Positions 1 to 7,436 are shown, numbered from the stretch's first letter. The stretch: DNA of 20,311 bases from Methanoculleus sp. UBA208 (GCF_002498065.1 NZ_DAFZ01000038.1:1120-21430), one strand, 5' to 3'. Numbers and translations: made by a program. Notes: generated from the sequence alone by a model not told the origin.

Positions 1-230
1 CTCCGGTGCTCGAACTCCGCCTGCCCCCACACCTTACGGTGCTCAAGTTCCGTTCCGGAGGAACGTCACATCTTCGGGTACGCATCGTTTATCGCCACGC
101 GGGGGAGTGCGACGGACAACGTCCGGAGCATGAGAAGAACGAAGTTCTTCGAGGGTCCGGGGAGGTGCGACCGAAGGGAGCTTGAGCACCGTCAGGTGCG
201 AAGGGATGCCCCCTCCCGGAAGAGGCATTT
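1..230. repeat. Hairpin-rich repeat cluster, probably extending past the left edge
   Basis: No convincing gene lies here, but the sequence is dense in short hairpins. CACC/GGTG is at 30-41, GTTCC/GGAAC at 52-64 with a 3-base loop, CGGAC/GTCCG at 113-125 with loop AAC, GAAGAAC/GTTCTTC at 134-150 with loop GAA, and GCACC/GGTGC at 186-199. An 18-base segment at 30-47 recurs inverted at 181-198 with one mismatch, and a diverged direct copy of its core (CGGTGCTC) is at 4-11. The open frames across it translate to arginine/proline-rich protein of no recognisable family, so I treat it as non-coding. It could be a REP/MITE-like interspersed repeat or a structured RNA. Copy number elsewhere in the genome cannot be seen here. 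Confidence 0.5.
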
Positions 231-417
231 AGGGATGGCCTTTGTGTTTTTTCGGATAAGTGAGGCCATTCTGCGGAGATAGCGGACCCACACTGTGTGT
301 ATGGGATCGTTGGGGAGCGCAGGCCCCGGCTCGACGAGGTGTTTCTGCCGGATTCCCCCTGAGGCGGCCCGGAAACAATTTTTACTTCCTCTCCGTATTG
401 ATGGATGAGGAAGGAGA
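231..417. other. Non-coding spacer upstream of the first gene
   Basis: This stretch completes the gene-free first 417 bases. A 7-bp inverted repeat, ATGGCCT at 235-241 and AGGCCAT at 263-269, encloses a T-rich loop with a run of six T at 247-252, which could end a transcript from the repeat cluster. A small palindrome, ACACTGTGT, is centred on 294. No clear TATA box precedes the gene at 418; the AT-rich patch near 374-385 is the only candidate. Confidence 0.35.
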
Positions 418-846
418 ATGGACTTTTCCGACTGCGTGAAATTCGCAAACGAAAACCCCGTGACCTACATCGCGACGATGGACGGCGACCAGCCCCGGGT
501 CCGGGCGTTTGCCATGTGGTTTGCCGATGCGACCGGGTTCTACTATCACACCGGGACCCCGAAGGCCGTCTGGCAGCAGCTTACGAAGAACCCGAAGGTC
601 GAGCTCTGTTTCTACTCGCCCGAGGGTAGAGGAACGATGATGCGGGTCGCGGGAGCGGTCGAGTTCCTCGATGACGCGGCCTTAAAAGAGCGGCTTGTCA
701 AAGAGCGGCCGTGGCTCCTCCAGATCGGGGTCTCCGGTGCGGACGACCCGAAGCTCGCCGTCTTCCGCGTGGCGCACGGCGAGGCGTACTTCTGGACGCT
801 GGAACAGAACATGCGGGAAGCCGAGGCGCCCCGGGTCAGGTTCTGA
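418..846 (+). CDS. Pyridoxamine 5'-phosphate oxidase-fold flavin-binding protein
   Basis: A 142-residue single-domain protein of the split-barrel PNPOx-like family, which binds FMN or sometimes F420 or heme. Family hallmarks are the opening strand with VTYIATMDGDQPRVRA (residues 15-30), a TGTPKAVWQQL stretch (45-55) that would approach the flavin phosphate, NPKVELCFY (58-66), and a closing YFWTLEQNMREAE segment (124-136). The length matches the small archaeal and anaerobe members. The start is supported by a strong GGAAGGAG ribosome binding site just before the ATG. An upstream ATG at 405 is in another frame. The substrate is unknown; it is unlikely to be the vitamin B6 enzyme PdxH, which is longer. 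It ends 13 bases from the convergent AlkD-like gene, so the two share a very tight 3' junction. Confidence 0.85.
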   Translation: MDFSDCVKFANENPVTYIATMDGDQPRVRAFAMWFADATGFYYHTGTPKAVWQQLTKNPKVELCFYSPEGRGTMMRVAGAVEFLDDAALKERLVKERPWLLQIGVSGADDPKLAVFRVAHGEAYFWTLEQNMREAEAPRVRF

Positions 847-859
847 ACCCCGCCACCCC

Positions 860-1573
860 TCACCAATCTTTCTTCATCGCCTCTGCCTTCAGGTCCTTCG
901 GCATCAGCTCGATCGCGTAGCGGAGCGCCGTCCGGGGCATATCCTTCTTCTTCGCCATGACGTAGGAGAAGACCTCGTCCGTGTGCTTTCTGCTCGCCTC
1001 CTTTAGGAGCCACCCGTAGCCTTTCTGCACCAGGTCGTCCGTGTCGGTCAGGAGGAGGTCGGCGATCTCAAAGGCCTCGGCGAGGAACTCCCCGCGCTTC
1101 GCCGGCACGATCAGCGAGACCGCCGCCGCCCGCCGCATCCAGCGGTTCTCGGACTGCGTCCAGCGCTTCAACTCCTCGATCTCTTCCGGGTACCGCACGA
1201 TGAAGTCCCCGACGGCATGGTTGCAGAGACCGTCACAGGTGGCCCAGTTGGTGATGTAGGTCTCGATCCAGTGCCGGAAGACGGCAATATCGTCGGGCTC
1301 GTAGCGGTCGGCGAGCCGCGGGGCCCACGCGGAGACGACGAATGCTTCTTCCATCATCCCCGACGAATAGAGTTCCTCGCAGAGCGAAAAGATCTCCTGC
1401 TTCTCGCGTGATTTGACCTCCTTCCAGTACTTCTTTGCAATCGAGATTGCGGTTGCAGTCTTCATCCCGTAGCACCGGACCTCCTCCTTGAAGAACCGTT
1501 GGCTTTTCTCGCGGATTTCGGGGTCCGCCTGCGCCGCGAACTCCTGCCGTATCGCTTCGACGACCGTGTCCAT
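860..1573 (-). CDS. AlkD-like DNA alkylation repair glycosylase (HEAT-like repeats)
   Basis: A 237-residue protein of the DNA alkylation repair family typified by Bacillus AlkD, which removes N3- and N7-alkylated purines using stacked HEAT-like helical repeats without flipping the base. The family's key positions are present at almost the same numbering: W110 and D114 in NWATCDGLCNHAVGDF (109-124), an arginine pair at 147-148 in ENRWMRRAAAV, and W188 in KGYGWLLKEASRKH. These correspond to AlkD W109, D113, R148 and W187 as I recall them, so activity is expected. The start at the ATG near 1573 fits the family's N-terminal helix. The gene lies 51 bases after the metallophosphoesterase gene on the same strand and may be the last gene of that transcript. 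A second, unrelated alkyl-purine glycosylase is encoded at 8314-8895. Confidence 0.9.
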   Translation of the reverse strand: MDTVVEAIRQEFAAQADPEIREKSQRFFKEEVRCYGMKTATAISIAKKYWKEVKSREKQEIFSLCEELYSSGMMEEAFVVSAWAPRLADRYEPDDIAVFRHWIETYITNWATCDGLCNHAVGDFIVRYPEEIEELKRWTQSENRWMRRAAAVSLIVPAKRGEFLAEAFEIADLLLTDTDDLVQKGYGWLLKEASRKHTDEVFSYVMAKKKDMPRTALRYAIELMPKDLKAEAMKKDW

Positions 1574-1624
1574 ATGCAGATGTACGAAGCACTGAGAGAT
1601 AAGCGATGCGGCAGGCGGGCTCTG

Positions 1625-2506
1625 CTACCGTGCCCGGCGATCCGTTAACCCCCGACTGCCGAGATACCGCTCAATATGCGTCATTTTTATCCCCATCCCG
1701 AGCAGGCGCTTGAAGACCTCCTCCCGCCCGACTGCGGCAACCTCGCTCTTCGCCCCCCGCAACGCCTCGACCTCCTCGCGGTACGGGATCTCTCCCCGTC
1801 CCTCCGTCAGATCCCGGAGTTCGGCCGCATCGCAGCCGGTAGCGGCGATCCCCTCCTCCGGGCGCATCTCGATCCGGCACGTCCCGGCGGCGTACTCGAT
1901 CCGCCGCCATCCCTCGTCCCAGTCGATAACCGCCCAGGAGGCCGGGGAGCAGTCGAGGGAGAGGTAGGCCTTCCCGGCGACTACGCCTGCCATCATCCCG
2001 TAGTGGCCGGTGAGGATGCAGGCCGCGGGAAGGTCAAAGAGCCAGACCCGGTTCGCGAGAGGGGCGTGGGCCACGACGATATCGACTTCCTCACGGGCCG
2101 ATTTTGCCATCCTCCTCTCCTTCCCGGTCGGAACGCCGAGGAAGCGTATGCCGCAGACGACCCGCGCCTCCCCCGTGATTTCGTGGATGTAAGGATTCGC
2201 TTCCGCTGCCTCCCGGATGCGGAGGTAAGTCCCGAAGGTGTCGTCGTTGTTCCCCTCCACGACGACGCAGTGCCGGCCCGCCGCTGCTAGCTCTCCAAGG
2301 AGTCCGAGGAAGAGATCCGTCTCGTCGAGCCCCGACCGCGAGCACCGGTCGTTGGCGGCATCCCCGGCGAAGACGACGATCCCCGGGTCAGTCTCCTCGA
2401 CCAGGCGTAGGAACGAGGTTTTGTCGACCCGTCCGTCGCCGGGCGCATCCCGCTCCCTTGTCCCCCAGGAGAGAGCGCTGAACGCGAGTATCCTCGTCGC
2501 GGGCAT
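1625..2506 (-). CDS. Metallophosphoesterase-like protein lacking the first metal motif
   Basis: I chose the ATG at 2506 (293 residues, MPATRILAFS...) over the in-frame ATG at 2557, because the family's first strand starts at RILAFS and the extra 17 residues look like untranslated sequence. Calcineurin-like phosphoesterase motifs are present: GD (48-49) in VVFAGDAAND, GNNDD (85-89), H147 in VVAHAPL and GHYG (167-170). However, the first motif, normally FSDxHG, reads FSALSWG (residues 9-15), so both the aspartate and the histidine that bind metal 1 are replaced. The C-terminal 80 residues are charged and of no known domain. It may be an inactive or single-metal member, or bind a ligand instead of cleaving it. 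It lies between the PP2C phosphatase and AlkD genes on the same strand. Confidence 0.75.
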   Translation of the reverse strand: MPATRILAFSALSWGTRERDAPGDGRVDKTSFLRLVEETDPGIVVFAGDAANDRCSRSGLDETDLFLGLLGELAAAGRHCVVVEGNNDDTFGTYLRIREAAEANPYIHEITGEARVVCGIRFLGVPTGKERRMAKSAREEVDIVVAHAPLANRVWLFDLPAACILTGHYGMMAGVVAGKAYLSLDCSPASWAVIDWDEGWRRIEYAAGTCRIEMRPEEGIAATGCDAAELRDLTEGRGEIPYREEVEALRGAKSEVAAVGREEVFKRLLGMGIKMTHIERYLGSRGLTDRRAR

Positions 2507-2590
2507 GGCCCGGAGTTGGGCGCCGGGGGTGATAGGTCTCGCGGTCGGGCACGCCATCGATAGGTGCGGCGCTCTCCGGCCGTTCAGGCT

Positions 2591-4507
2591 TTAACCGGTG
2601 ATCCGCAGCACAACGGCCGTGATATCGTCGAACTGCGGAGCGTCGCCGGCAAACGTGGCGACGGCATCCCGGATCGCTTCCGCGACCTCAGTGGCGGAGC
2701 GGCCGGCCGCGGCATCGATGACGGCGCGGAGTCGCTCTTCGCCGAACATCGCCCCCTCCCCGTTCTCCGCCTCGGTCACGCCGTCGGTGTAGAAGACGAG
2801 GAGGTCGCCGGGACAAAGCGTGATCGTGACCTCCTCGAACTCCACGCCCTCGAGGAACCCGATCACCGGTCCTGTAGGCTCCAGGGCCTCCGTCGTTCCG
2901 TCACGCCGCCGGAGGACGGGCGGGTTGTGGCCGGCGTTGACGTAGGTGAGGGTGCGTGCCTCGTCGAAGACCGCATACAGGAGGGTGACGAAACTGACAC
3001 TGCCCGCATCTTCGATGATGGTGTCGTTCGAACGGCGGACGGTCTCCGAGGCGGCGTGACACCCGCGGGCGACGGTGCGCACGGTCGTCCGGGAGAGCGC
3101 CATGTAGAGCGCGGCCGGCACGCCCTTCCCGGCCACGTCGGCGATGACGAGGGCGTACCGCCCCTCGTCCAGGTCGACGAAATCGTAAAAGTCCCCTCCG
3201 ACCTCTTTCGCCGGGAGGGTGAACGCGGCGATCTCGCACCCCCGGATCTCCGGGGTCGTGCGGGGCAAAAACGATGTCTGGATCTCGGCGGCGATCCGGA
3301 GTTCGGACTCCTTGCGCTCGATCTCCTCGCTGTAGTGCCGGATTCGCTGCACCATCCGGTTGATGCTCCGCTCCAGCCGGACGAACTCCGCCGTGTTCAT
3401 CCCCCGTATGGTGTGGTCGAGGTCTCCTCCGGCGATGCGGTCGGCATCGTCGATGACGGCTCCGACGGCGGTGCCGATGTAGCGCGAAAGGCCGAAAGCG
3501 AGGCCGATCCCAACCAGGGCGGCGGCAAGCCCGATGAGGAGGTAGGTGGCGAGCAGGCGATCCCTGACGGCATCGAGCCGGGAGCGGTCGAAGACCAGTT
3601 CCAGCACCATGCTGCCGTCGGTCACCGTCTCCGGGTCACGAAGATCGATGAAGGCCAGCCGGCTCGTCGTACGGTCTCCCTGATTCTCGAACGTCGCTGA
3701 GGTGCGGTTCTCAAGGACGCTCATGATCGCGGCGCCCACAATCTCGCCGGTATCGTTTCCGGCGACGATGTTGCCGTAGGTATCGGCGATCCTGACGCCG
3801 GCGAGATCCGGGTTGTTCTGCATCAGGATGCGAACGACATCGGTGTAGGAGAACTGTGAACGGACGTCGGAGAACTCGGGAGTATCGATCCCGAGTTCAA
3901 GGACGAACCGGTGATCGGGCGACGGGAGGTAGGCAAACTTCCGCAGCCTCCCCGATACGTTCAGGTCGCTATGGTCCTCGATCGAGCGGACGACACGGTC
4001 GGCGGCAAACGCGTCCCCTTCGCGGACCTCGGTCAGCCGGGTATAAAACGCCGGGTACTGGCGGAAATCAACCCCCAGCACGTCCGGGACGGTAGAATAA
4101 CGGATGATGCCGTCGGCGTCGATCACGTAGAGGTCCACCTCGCCCGGAAACCCGGGTGCGAGTTCATCCTTGAGAGCATCCAGATCGATGGCGGAGGGGT
4201 CGTTGCCCGCCGCGCTGTACACGCGGGAAAACTCCAGGAGCCCCTCCTTCATGGCGGGCGTGAGATCGTCGTCGATGAGACCGAGCCCCTTATCGACGAG
4301 CCGGACGGATGCGACGCCGTTCTCTTCGGTGTACCACCGGAGGGCGTCATACTCCCGGGCGGCATCCTCGCTTGCCTGCAGGTACGAGACCGTCAGCGCG
4401 AGAACGATGACGACGACGATGATGAGGGCGGTGGAGGCCGCAAGAATGACCTGGATCGAGCGGCCGGGGTTTTCGGCGCCCCCGTTCAGGTCGTCTGCAG
4501 ATTTCAT
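2591..4507 (-). CDS. Membrane SpoIIE/RsbU-type PP2C phosphatase with extracytoplasmic sensor and HAMP
   Basis: A 638-residue signalling phosphatase. It has a short cytoplasmic tail, a first membrane helix (about 18-42), a 275-residue outside domain that looks like a double Cache sensor (43-317), a second helix (about 318-341), a HAMP linker (338-392), a short coiled coil and a SpoIIE-type PP2C domain (about 405-638). Catalytic acidic positions are visible: D439 in EVGGDFYDF, D457 in IADVAGKG, D575 in FYTDGVTEA and D627/D628 in QFDDIT. In bacteria such enzymes dephosphorylate STAS-domain antagonists. A STAS gene lies 35 bases upstream on the same strand, which makes it the likely substrate. 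A GAGGGG ribosome site sits just before the ATG. No partner kinase of the RsbW type is encoded nearby. Confidence 0.92.
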   Translation of the reverse strand: MKSADDLNGGAENPGRSIQVILAASTALIIVVVIVLALTVSYLQASEDAAREYDALRWYTEENGVASVRLVDKGLGLIDDDLTPAMKEGLLEFSRVYSAAGNDPSAIDLDALKDELAPGFPGEVDLYVIDADGIIRYSTVPDVLGVDFRQYPAFYTRLTEVREGDAFAADRVVRSIEDHSDLNVSGRLRKFAYLPSPDHRFVLELGIDTPEFSDVRSQFSYTDVVRILMQNNPDLAGVRIADTYGNIVAGNDTGEIVGAAIMSVLENRTSATFENQGDRTTSRLAFIDLRDPETVTDGSMVLELVFDRSRLDAVRDRLLATYLLIGLAAALVGIGLAFGLSRYIGTAVGAVIDDADRIAGGDLDHTIRGMNTAEFVRLERSINRMVQRIRHYSEEIERKESELRIAAEIQTSFLPRTTPEIRGCEIAAFTLPAKEVGGDFYDFVDLDEGRYALVIADVAGKGVPAALYMALSRTTVRTVARGCHAASETVRRSNDTIIEDAGSVSFVTLLYAVFDEARTLTYVNAGHNPPVLRRRDGTTEALEPTGPVIGFLEGVEFEEVTITLCPGDLLVFYTDGVTEAENGEGAMFGEERLRAVIDAAAGRSATEVAEAIRDAVATFAGDAPQFDDITAVVLRITG

Positions 4508-4542
4508 CGCCCCTCGTCCGGTGCTTGGACCGCTCTGCCCGG

Positions 4543-5868
4543 TCAGGCGGTTCGGTCAAGCCGGGTGACCGGTGCAATCCCTAGCGTGGCGTTCCGGAGT
4601 TTCGAGATGGGGAGAAGGTGGTGGAGCGCGACGAACTTCCCCGTATCGAGCGTGGTCGCGATCCCTTCTTCGAGGACGCCCGGCCCCACGTAAGGAGCCC
4701 CGGTGTACACCGCTCCCGTCGCGTAGATGAAGAAGGGGGCCGCCGGAGCGCCGGGCCGCGTGTAGTAGAGCGGTTCGAGGAGTGCGGGATCGACCGCCGA
4801 TCCCGCCCGTTCGAGGTCGATGGCGTAGCCGAACGCGATGAGCGTCTCCCCGTCGTACCTCGGCTCGATCTCTGTGGCGGTGGCGTCGTCGGCTACGAGG
4901 GCGCCGGGCCTCCTCCCGAAGTACATCGAATGCATCCCGCCGGACGGCTGCCGGTTCTCTGTATCGGCGGCGGCGCGGTGGGCCGCAAGAAGCGAGGATC
5001 TAATGTCCGCACTGCAGATGCCCCGGATGGTTCCCCGCAGGAGGAACGAAAAGACGCCGGTGTAATCCGGGTGGTTCCCGCTCAGGTAACCGGCAGCCTT
5101 CTCGATGATATCCTGCACCGCGATTCCTTCCGGGCCGTCCGCCGCGATGGTGATTTGTGCGGAGAACCCGCCGTCAAGAGCGGCATGAAAAGCGCTTGCG
5201 AGCGTGATGCCGCCGCCCTCGAGGTGACCGGGGAGGAGGTAGTCCGGTGTCTCGTTTCCATCCGCCGTCAGGGTATAGACGGTGCCGCGGATACCGAGCA
5301 TTTCGCCGACGAGCGGTGCGGCTGCTTCGAGACTCGGGGCGGCTGCCCCGATACCGACCATATATTCGCCGGCGGGTGCGGGAACCGCGGTGATATCCTC
5401 TTTCGCGAACGGCCCGAGATGGACTGCCCGGAGGCTGCCTGCGTACCGGAGAGCCGCACCTTCTCCTCCCCGCCCGGTAAAGGCAACGGTCTTCTCATCC
5501 CCTTCGGCGCCGGCCGGCCGGAGAGCCGCGAGCGCCGCACCGGCATCGGGGAATTCCTCGATGACCCTCAAAAACCCGCCCATCGAGAATATTTTGCGGG
5601 GGTAGCCGCTGAGGCCGGCAACGGCAACCCGACCGTTCCGCTCCCTCATGGTCGCATAGAGCGTCTGGAAGAACCGCAGTCCCGCCGAGCTCATGAAGTC
5701 CACGCCGGCCATGTCGACGACGACCCCCCTATCATTTTCATGCATGTAAGAGCGCAGCAGACCGTTGACTTTCTCCGCACCGAATCCGTCCAGCCTCCCG
5801 ACTGCGGATACCACTATGACATTTCCCTCTCGCGTCGCCTTACAGTCCATGAAACCACAGTAATTCAT
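4543..5868 (-). CDS. STAS-domain protein with unrecognised C-terminal domain
   Basis: A 441-residue protein. Residues 8-117 form a STAS (anti-sigma-factor-antagonist) domain: VIVVSAVGRLDG (17-28), a strand GVVVDMAGVDF, and MSSAGLRFF (59-67), where the serine pair S60-S61 lies at the usual regulatory phosphorylation site. The remaining 320 residues (about 120-441) match no domain I recognise. They are alpha/beta in character, with GLY/ALA-rich segments and a conserved-looking IAFGYAIDLERAG near 348-360. Archaea have no bacterial sigma factor, so this domain may be the output or target of switching. An alternative ATG at 5850 (MDCKATREG) fits the STAS boundary better and lies a more usual distance from the TATA-like box. 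The downstream gene is the PP2C phosphatase expected to act on it. Confidence 0.85.
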   Translation of the reverse strand: MNYCGFMDCKATREGNVIVVSAVGRLDGFGAEKVNGLLRSYMHENDRGVVVDMAGVDFMSSAGLRFFQTLYATMRERNGRVAVAGLSGYPRKIFSMGGFLRVIEEFPDAGAALAALRPAGAEGDEKTVAFTGRGGEGAALRYAGSLRAVHLGPFAKEDITAVPAPAGEYMVGIGAAAPSLEAAAPLVGEMLGIRGTVYTLTADGNETPDYLLPGHLEGGGITLASAFHAALDGGFSAQITIAADGPEGIAVQDIIEKAAGYLSGNHPDYTGVFSFLLRGTIRGICSADIRSSLLAAHRAAADTENRQPSGGMHSMYFGRRPGALVADDATATEIEPRYDGETLIAFGYAIDLERAGSAVDPALLEPLYYTRPGAPAAPFFIYATGAVYTGAPYVGPGVLEEGIATTLDTGKFVALHHLLPISKLRNATLGIAPVTRLDRTA

Positions 5869-5886
5869 TCACCGGCCGCAAGAAAA

Positions 5887-5921
5887 GGATTTTTATTCGA
5901 TTTCGACACACCATGTGTCGA
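5887..5921 (-). promoter_or_regulatory. TATA-like box and perfect palindrome before the STAS gene
   Basis: Read on the minus strand, the A/T-rich element TCGAATAAAAATCC (5900-5887) lies about 25 bases before the ATG at 5868 and 43 before the ATG at 5850. Directly upstream is a perfect 8-bp inverted repeat with a 3-base spacer: TCGACACA at 5903-5910 and TGTGTCGA at 5914-5921. Its position against the box, where the TFB element should lie, fits an operator for a dimeric regulator. The palindrome is seen directly; its function is inferred. Confidence 0.55.
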
Positions 5922-6018
5922 TCACCGGATACCCGGCGAATCGCGGAATTATTGCACGAATCGCCGGTCTCTCGTGTGAGGTATTTGCCGCCCATGGCCC
6001 CGCCCGGTGCAGAAGACC

Positions 6019-7314
6019 TTACGGAAGATACCCGTCCACGTACTCAAGGAACCGCTCCACGACGGCCGTCGAGTAGGGACCATCCTCATACGCTGTCGCG
6101 ATCGTCAGGCGGCCGCGTAAGGTGGAAGCGATCGTCAAAAAGCTGTACGGCCAGCAGACGCAGGGGAGATACCGGACGTCCTGGAGATCGAGTTCCGTCC
6201 CGTCATTGCCGGGGATGGGGAGGAAGTCGCCGGGGTCGAATACCCCGAGGTTGGAGAAGACCGGGTTCTTCAGCCCGGACGCCCCGTACCGTTCGATCAT
6301 ATCGTCGAAGAACGCTCGCACTGCCGGCATCCCGCCCGTCATGATCTCCTCGTAGAAGAGGATGGCCGCGAGCCCGAGGCTTCCTCTCTTCCGGCGGGCC
6401 GTTATCGCCGTCACCCGGCCGATAACATCCTCGAGCCGGGCCCCCTCCCCGGCAGAGAGGGTGATCTCATAGGCGATGGAGAGGTTCGTGAGCGGAGAGT
6501 CCTCGTAGAGGCCGGGGTACCTCCTCCGCAGATCGGCCGAGGTCAGGAGTGACCGGGGCGCTCCCCGGTCGGAGGGGTCGTCCCGGATCTTCTGGAACGC
6601 AAGGAAGAACGCACCGATCAGGACGTCGTTCACCGTGGCCCCGTACCCTCTGCCGAATGCTTTTATGCGCCCGAGCCGCTCGGGCGGGAGCGTCCGGGAG
6701 GCCACCCGGGGCGTCCCCCTTCCGGTCCGCTCGACCGGGAAGCGCCACCGGTCGACGAAGGGCTCCTCCTCGGCGAGCGCCTGCTGCCGCTCTTCGTCGG
6801 AGTAGAGCACAAGGACTCTGTCCGTGCTCCGCTTGTAAGGGGCGCGGGGGGCCGGCCGGAAACCGGGGTCGTCCACAATCCGCCGGTAGGCCGCAAAGAG
6901 GTCCCGGGCAAGGGAGAGGGCGCCGGTGGCGTCGCAGAAGCCGTGGTGGCAGGTTACGGCCAGGAGGTCCCCTCCCCCTCTCCGGTAGAGGCCGACCCGC
7001 ACCTGCGGCCCGGAGCGGACGTCGAGCGCCGGGGGCAGGTTCTCAACCTGCCTGGCCGGGACGAGGACGAAAGCCTCCTTCCACTGCTCTGCCGGGCTCT
7101 CCTCCCAGACGGCCCGGCCGTCAACCTCCGCAAACCTCGACCGGAGATAGGGGTCGGAACCGATCAGCCTCTTCGTCGCCTCCCTCATGGCCCCGGCGTC
7201 GACTTCGCCGTCGAGCGCGAAGACGACGTGCATCGTCGGGTCGTAGATCCGTTCGAAATAGACGTTGAAGACGTCGAAGGCGGGTGCGGGACGGCGGACC
7301 GGGGAGGGGGACAT
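6019..7314 (-). CDS. Condensation/acyltransferase-fold protein (NRPS-C or wax-ester-synthase-like)
   Basis: A 431-residue stand-alone protein of the chloramphenicol-acetyltransferase-like fold that includes NRPS condensation domains and alcohol acyltransferases. The active-site motif HHxxxD is present as HHGFCDATG (H123, H124, D128), the second histidine being the expected general base. Supporting segments are FNVYFERIYDP near the N-terminus, ATVNDVLIGAFFLAF (226-240), TSADLRRRYP (259-268) and PVFSNLG (351-357). No carrier protein, adenylation domain or thioesterase is encoded in the window, so it may acylate a small molecule or lipid. The start ATG at 7314 has no ribosome site, and the protein's first family motif lies only about 12 residues in, so a leaderless message is likely. 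Its acyl donor and acceptor are unknown. Confidence 0.8.
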   Translation of the reverse strand: MSPSPVRRPAPAFDVFNVYFERIYDPTMHVVFALDGEVDAGAMREATKRLIGSDPYLRSRFAEVDGRAVWEESPAEQWKEAFVLVPARQVENLPPALDVRSGPQVRVGLYRRGGGDLLAVTCHHGFCDATGALSLARDLFAAYRRIVDDPGFRPAPRAPYKRSTDRVLVLYSDEERQQALAEEEPFVDRWRFPVERTGRGTPRVASRTLPPERLGRIKAFGRGYGATVNDVLIGAFFLAFQKIRDDPSDRGAPRSLLTSADLRRRYPGLYEDSPLTNLSIAYEITLSAGEGARLEDVIGRVTAITARRKRGSLGLAAILFYEEIMTGGMPAVRAFFDDMIERYGASGLKNPVFSNLGVFDPGDFLPIPGNDGTELDLQDVRYLPCVCWPYSFLTIASTLRGRLTIATAYEDGPYSTAVVERFLEYVDGYLP

Positions 7315-7315
7315 A

Positions 7316-7424
7316 GTTTACGCATTTATTGTTTCAGGGATAACTGCTTTCGCGTTCATCGTCGTCCCCGCAACCGCCGCCTGACTACAAACGTTTTTGG
7401 GCGTAAACGGTCAGGAGATAACTG
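7316..7424. promoter_or_regulatory. Divergent promoter region with duplicated composite motif
   Basis: Between the divergent condensation and ferredoxin genes, GTTTACGC (7316-7323) and its exact reverse complement GCGTAAAC (7401-7408) occur, each reading GCGTAAAC toward the adjacent gene. Beside each lies a copy of TCAGG(A)GATAACTG, at 7334-7346 and 7411-7424, in direct orientation and differing by one inserted base. The arrangement suggests paired regulator sites shared by both promoters. A GAGGGA ribosome site precedes the ferredoxin ATG. Confidence 0.45.
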
Positions 7425-7436
7425 AGGGAAGTCCCG

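Noticed and set aside
1..230. CRISPR array at the left edge
   Set aside because: The repeats are few, inverted as well as direct, and not evenly spaced by unique spacers, and no cas gene is present.
43..448. Minus-strand open frames across the left-edge repeat cluster
   Set aside because: The products are Arg/Pro/Ser-rich with no family resemblance, and the DNA is explained by hairpins and repeats.
2564..3700. Long plus-strand frame opposite the PP2C gene
   Set aside because: It is a shadow of the phosphatase gene, rich in Asp/Gly/Arg/Pro with no domain match.
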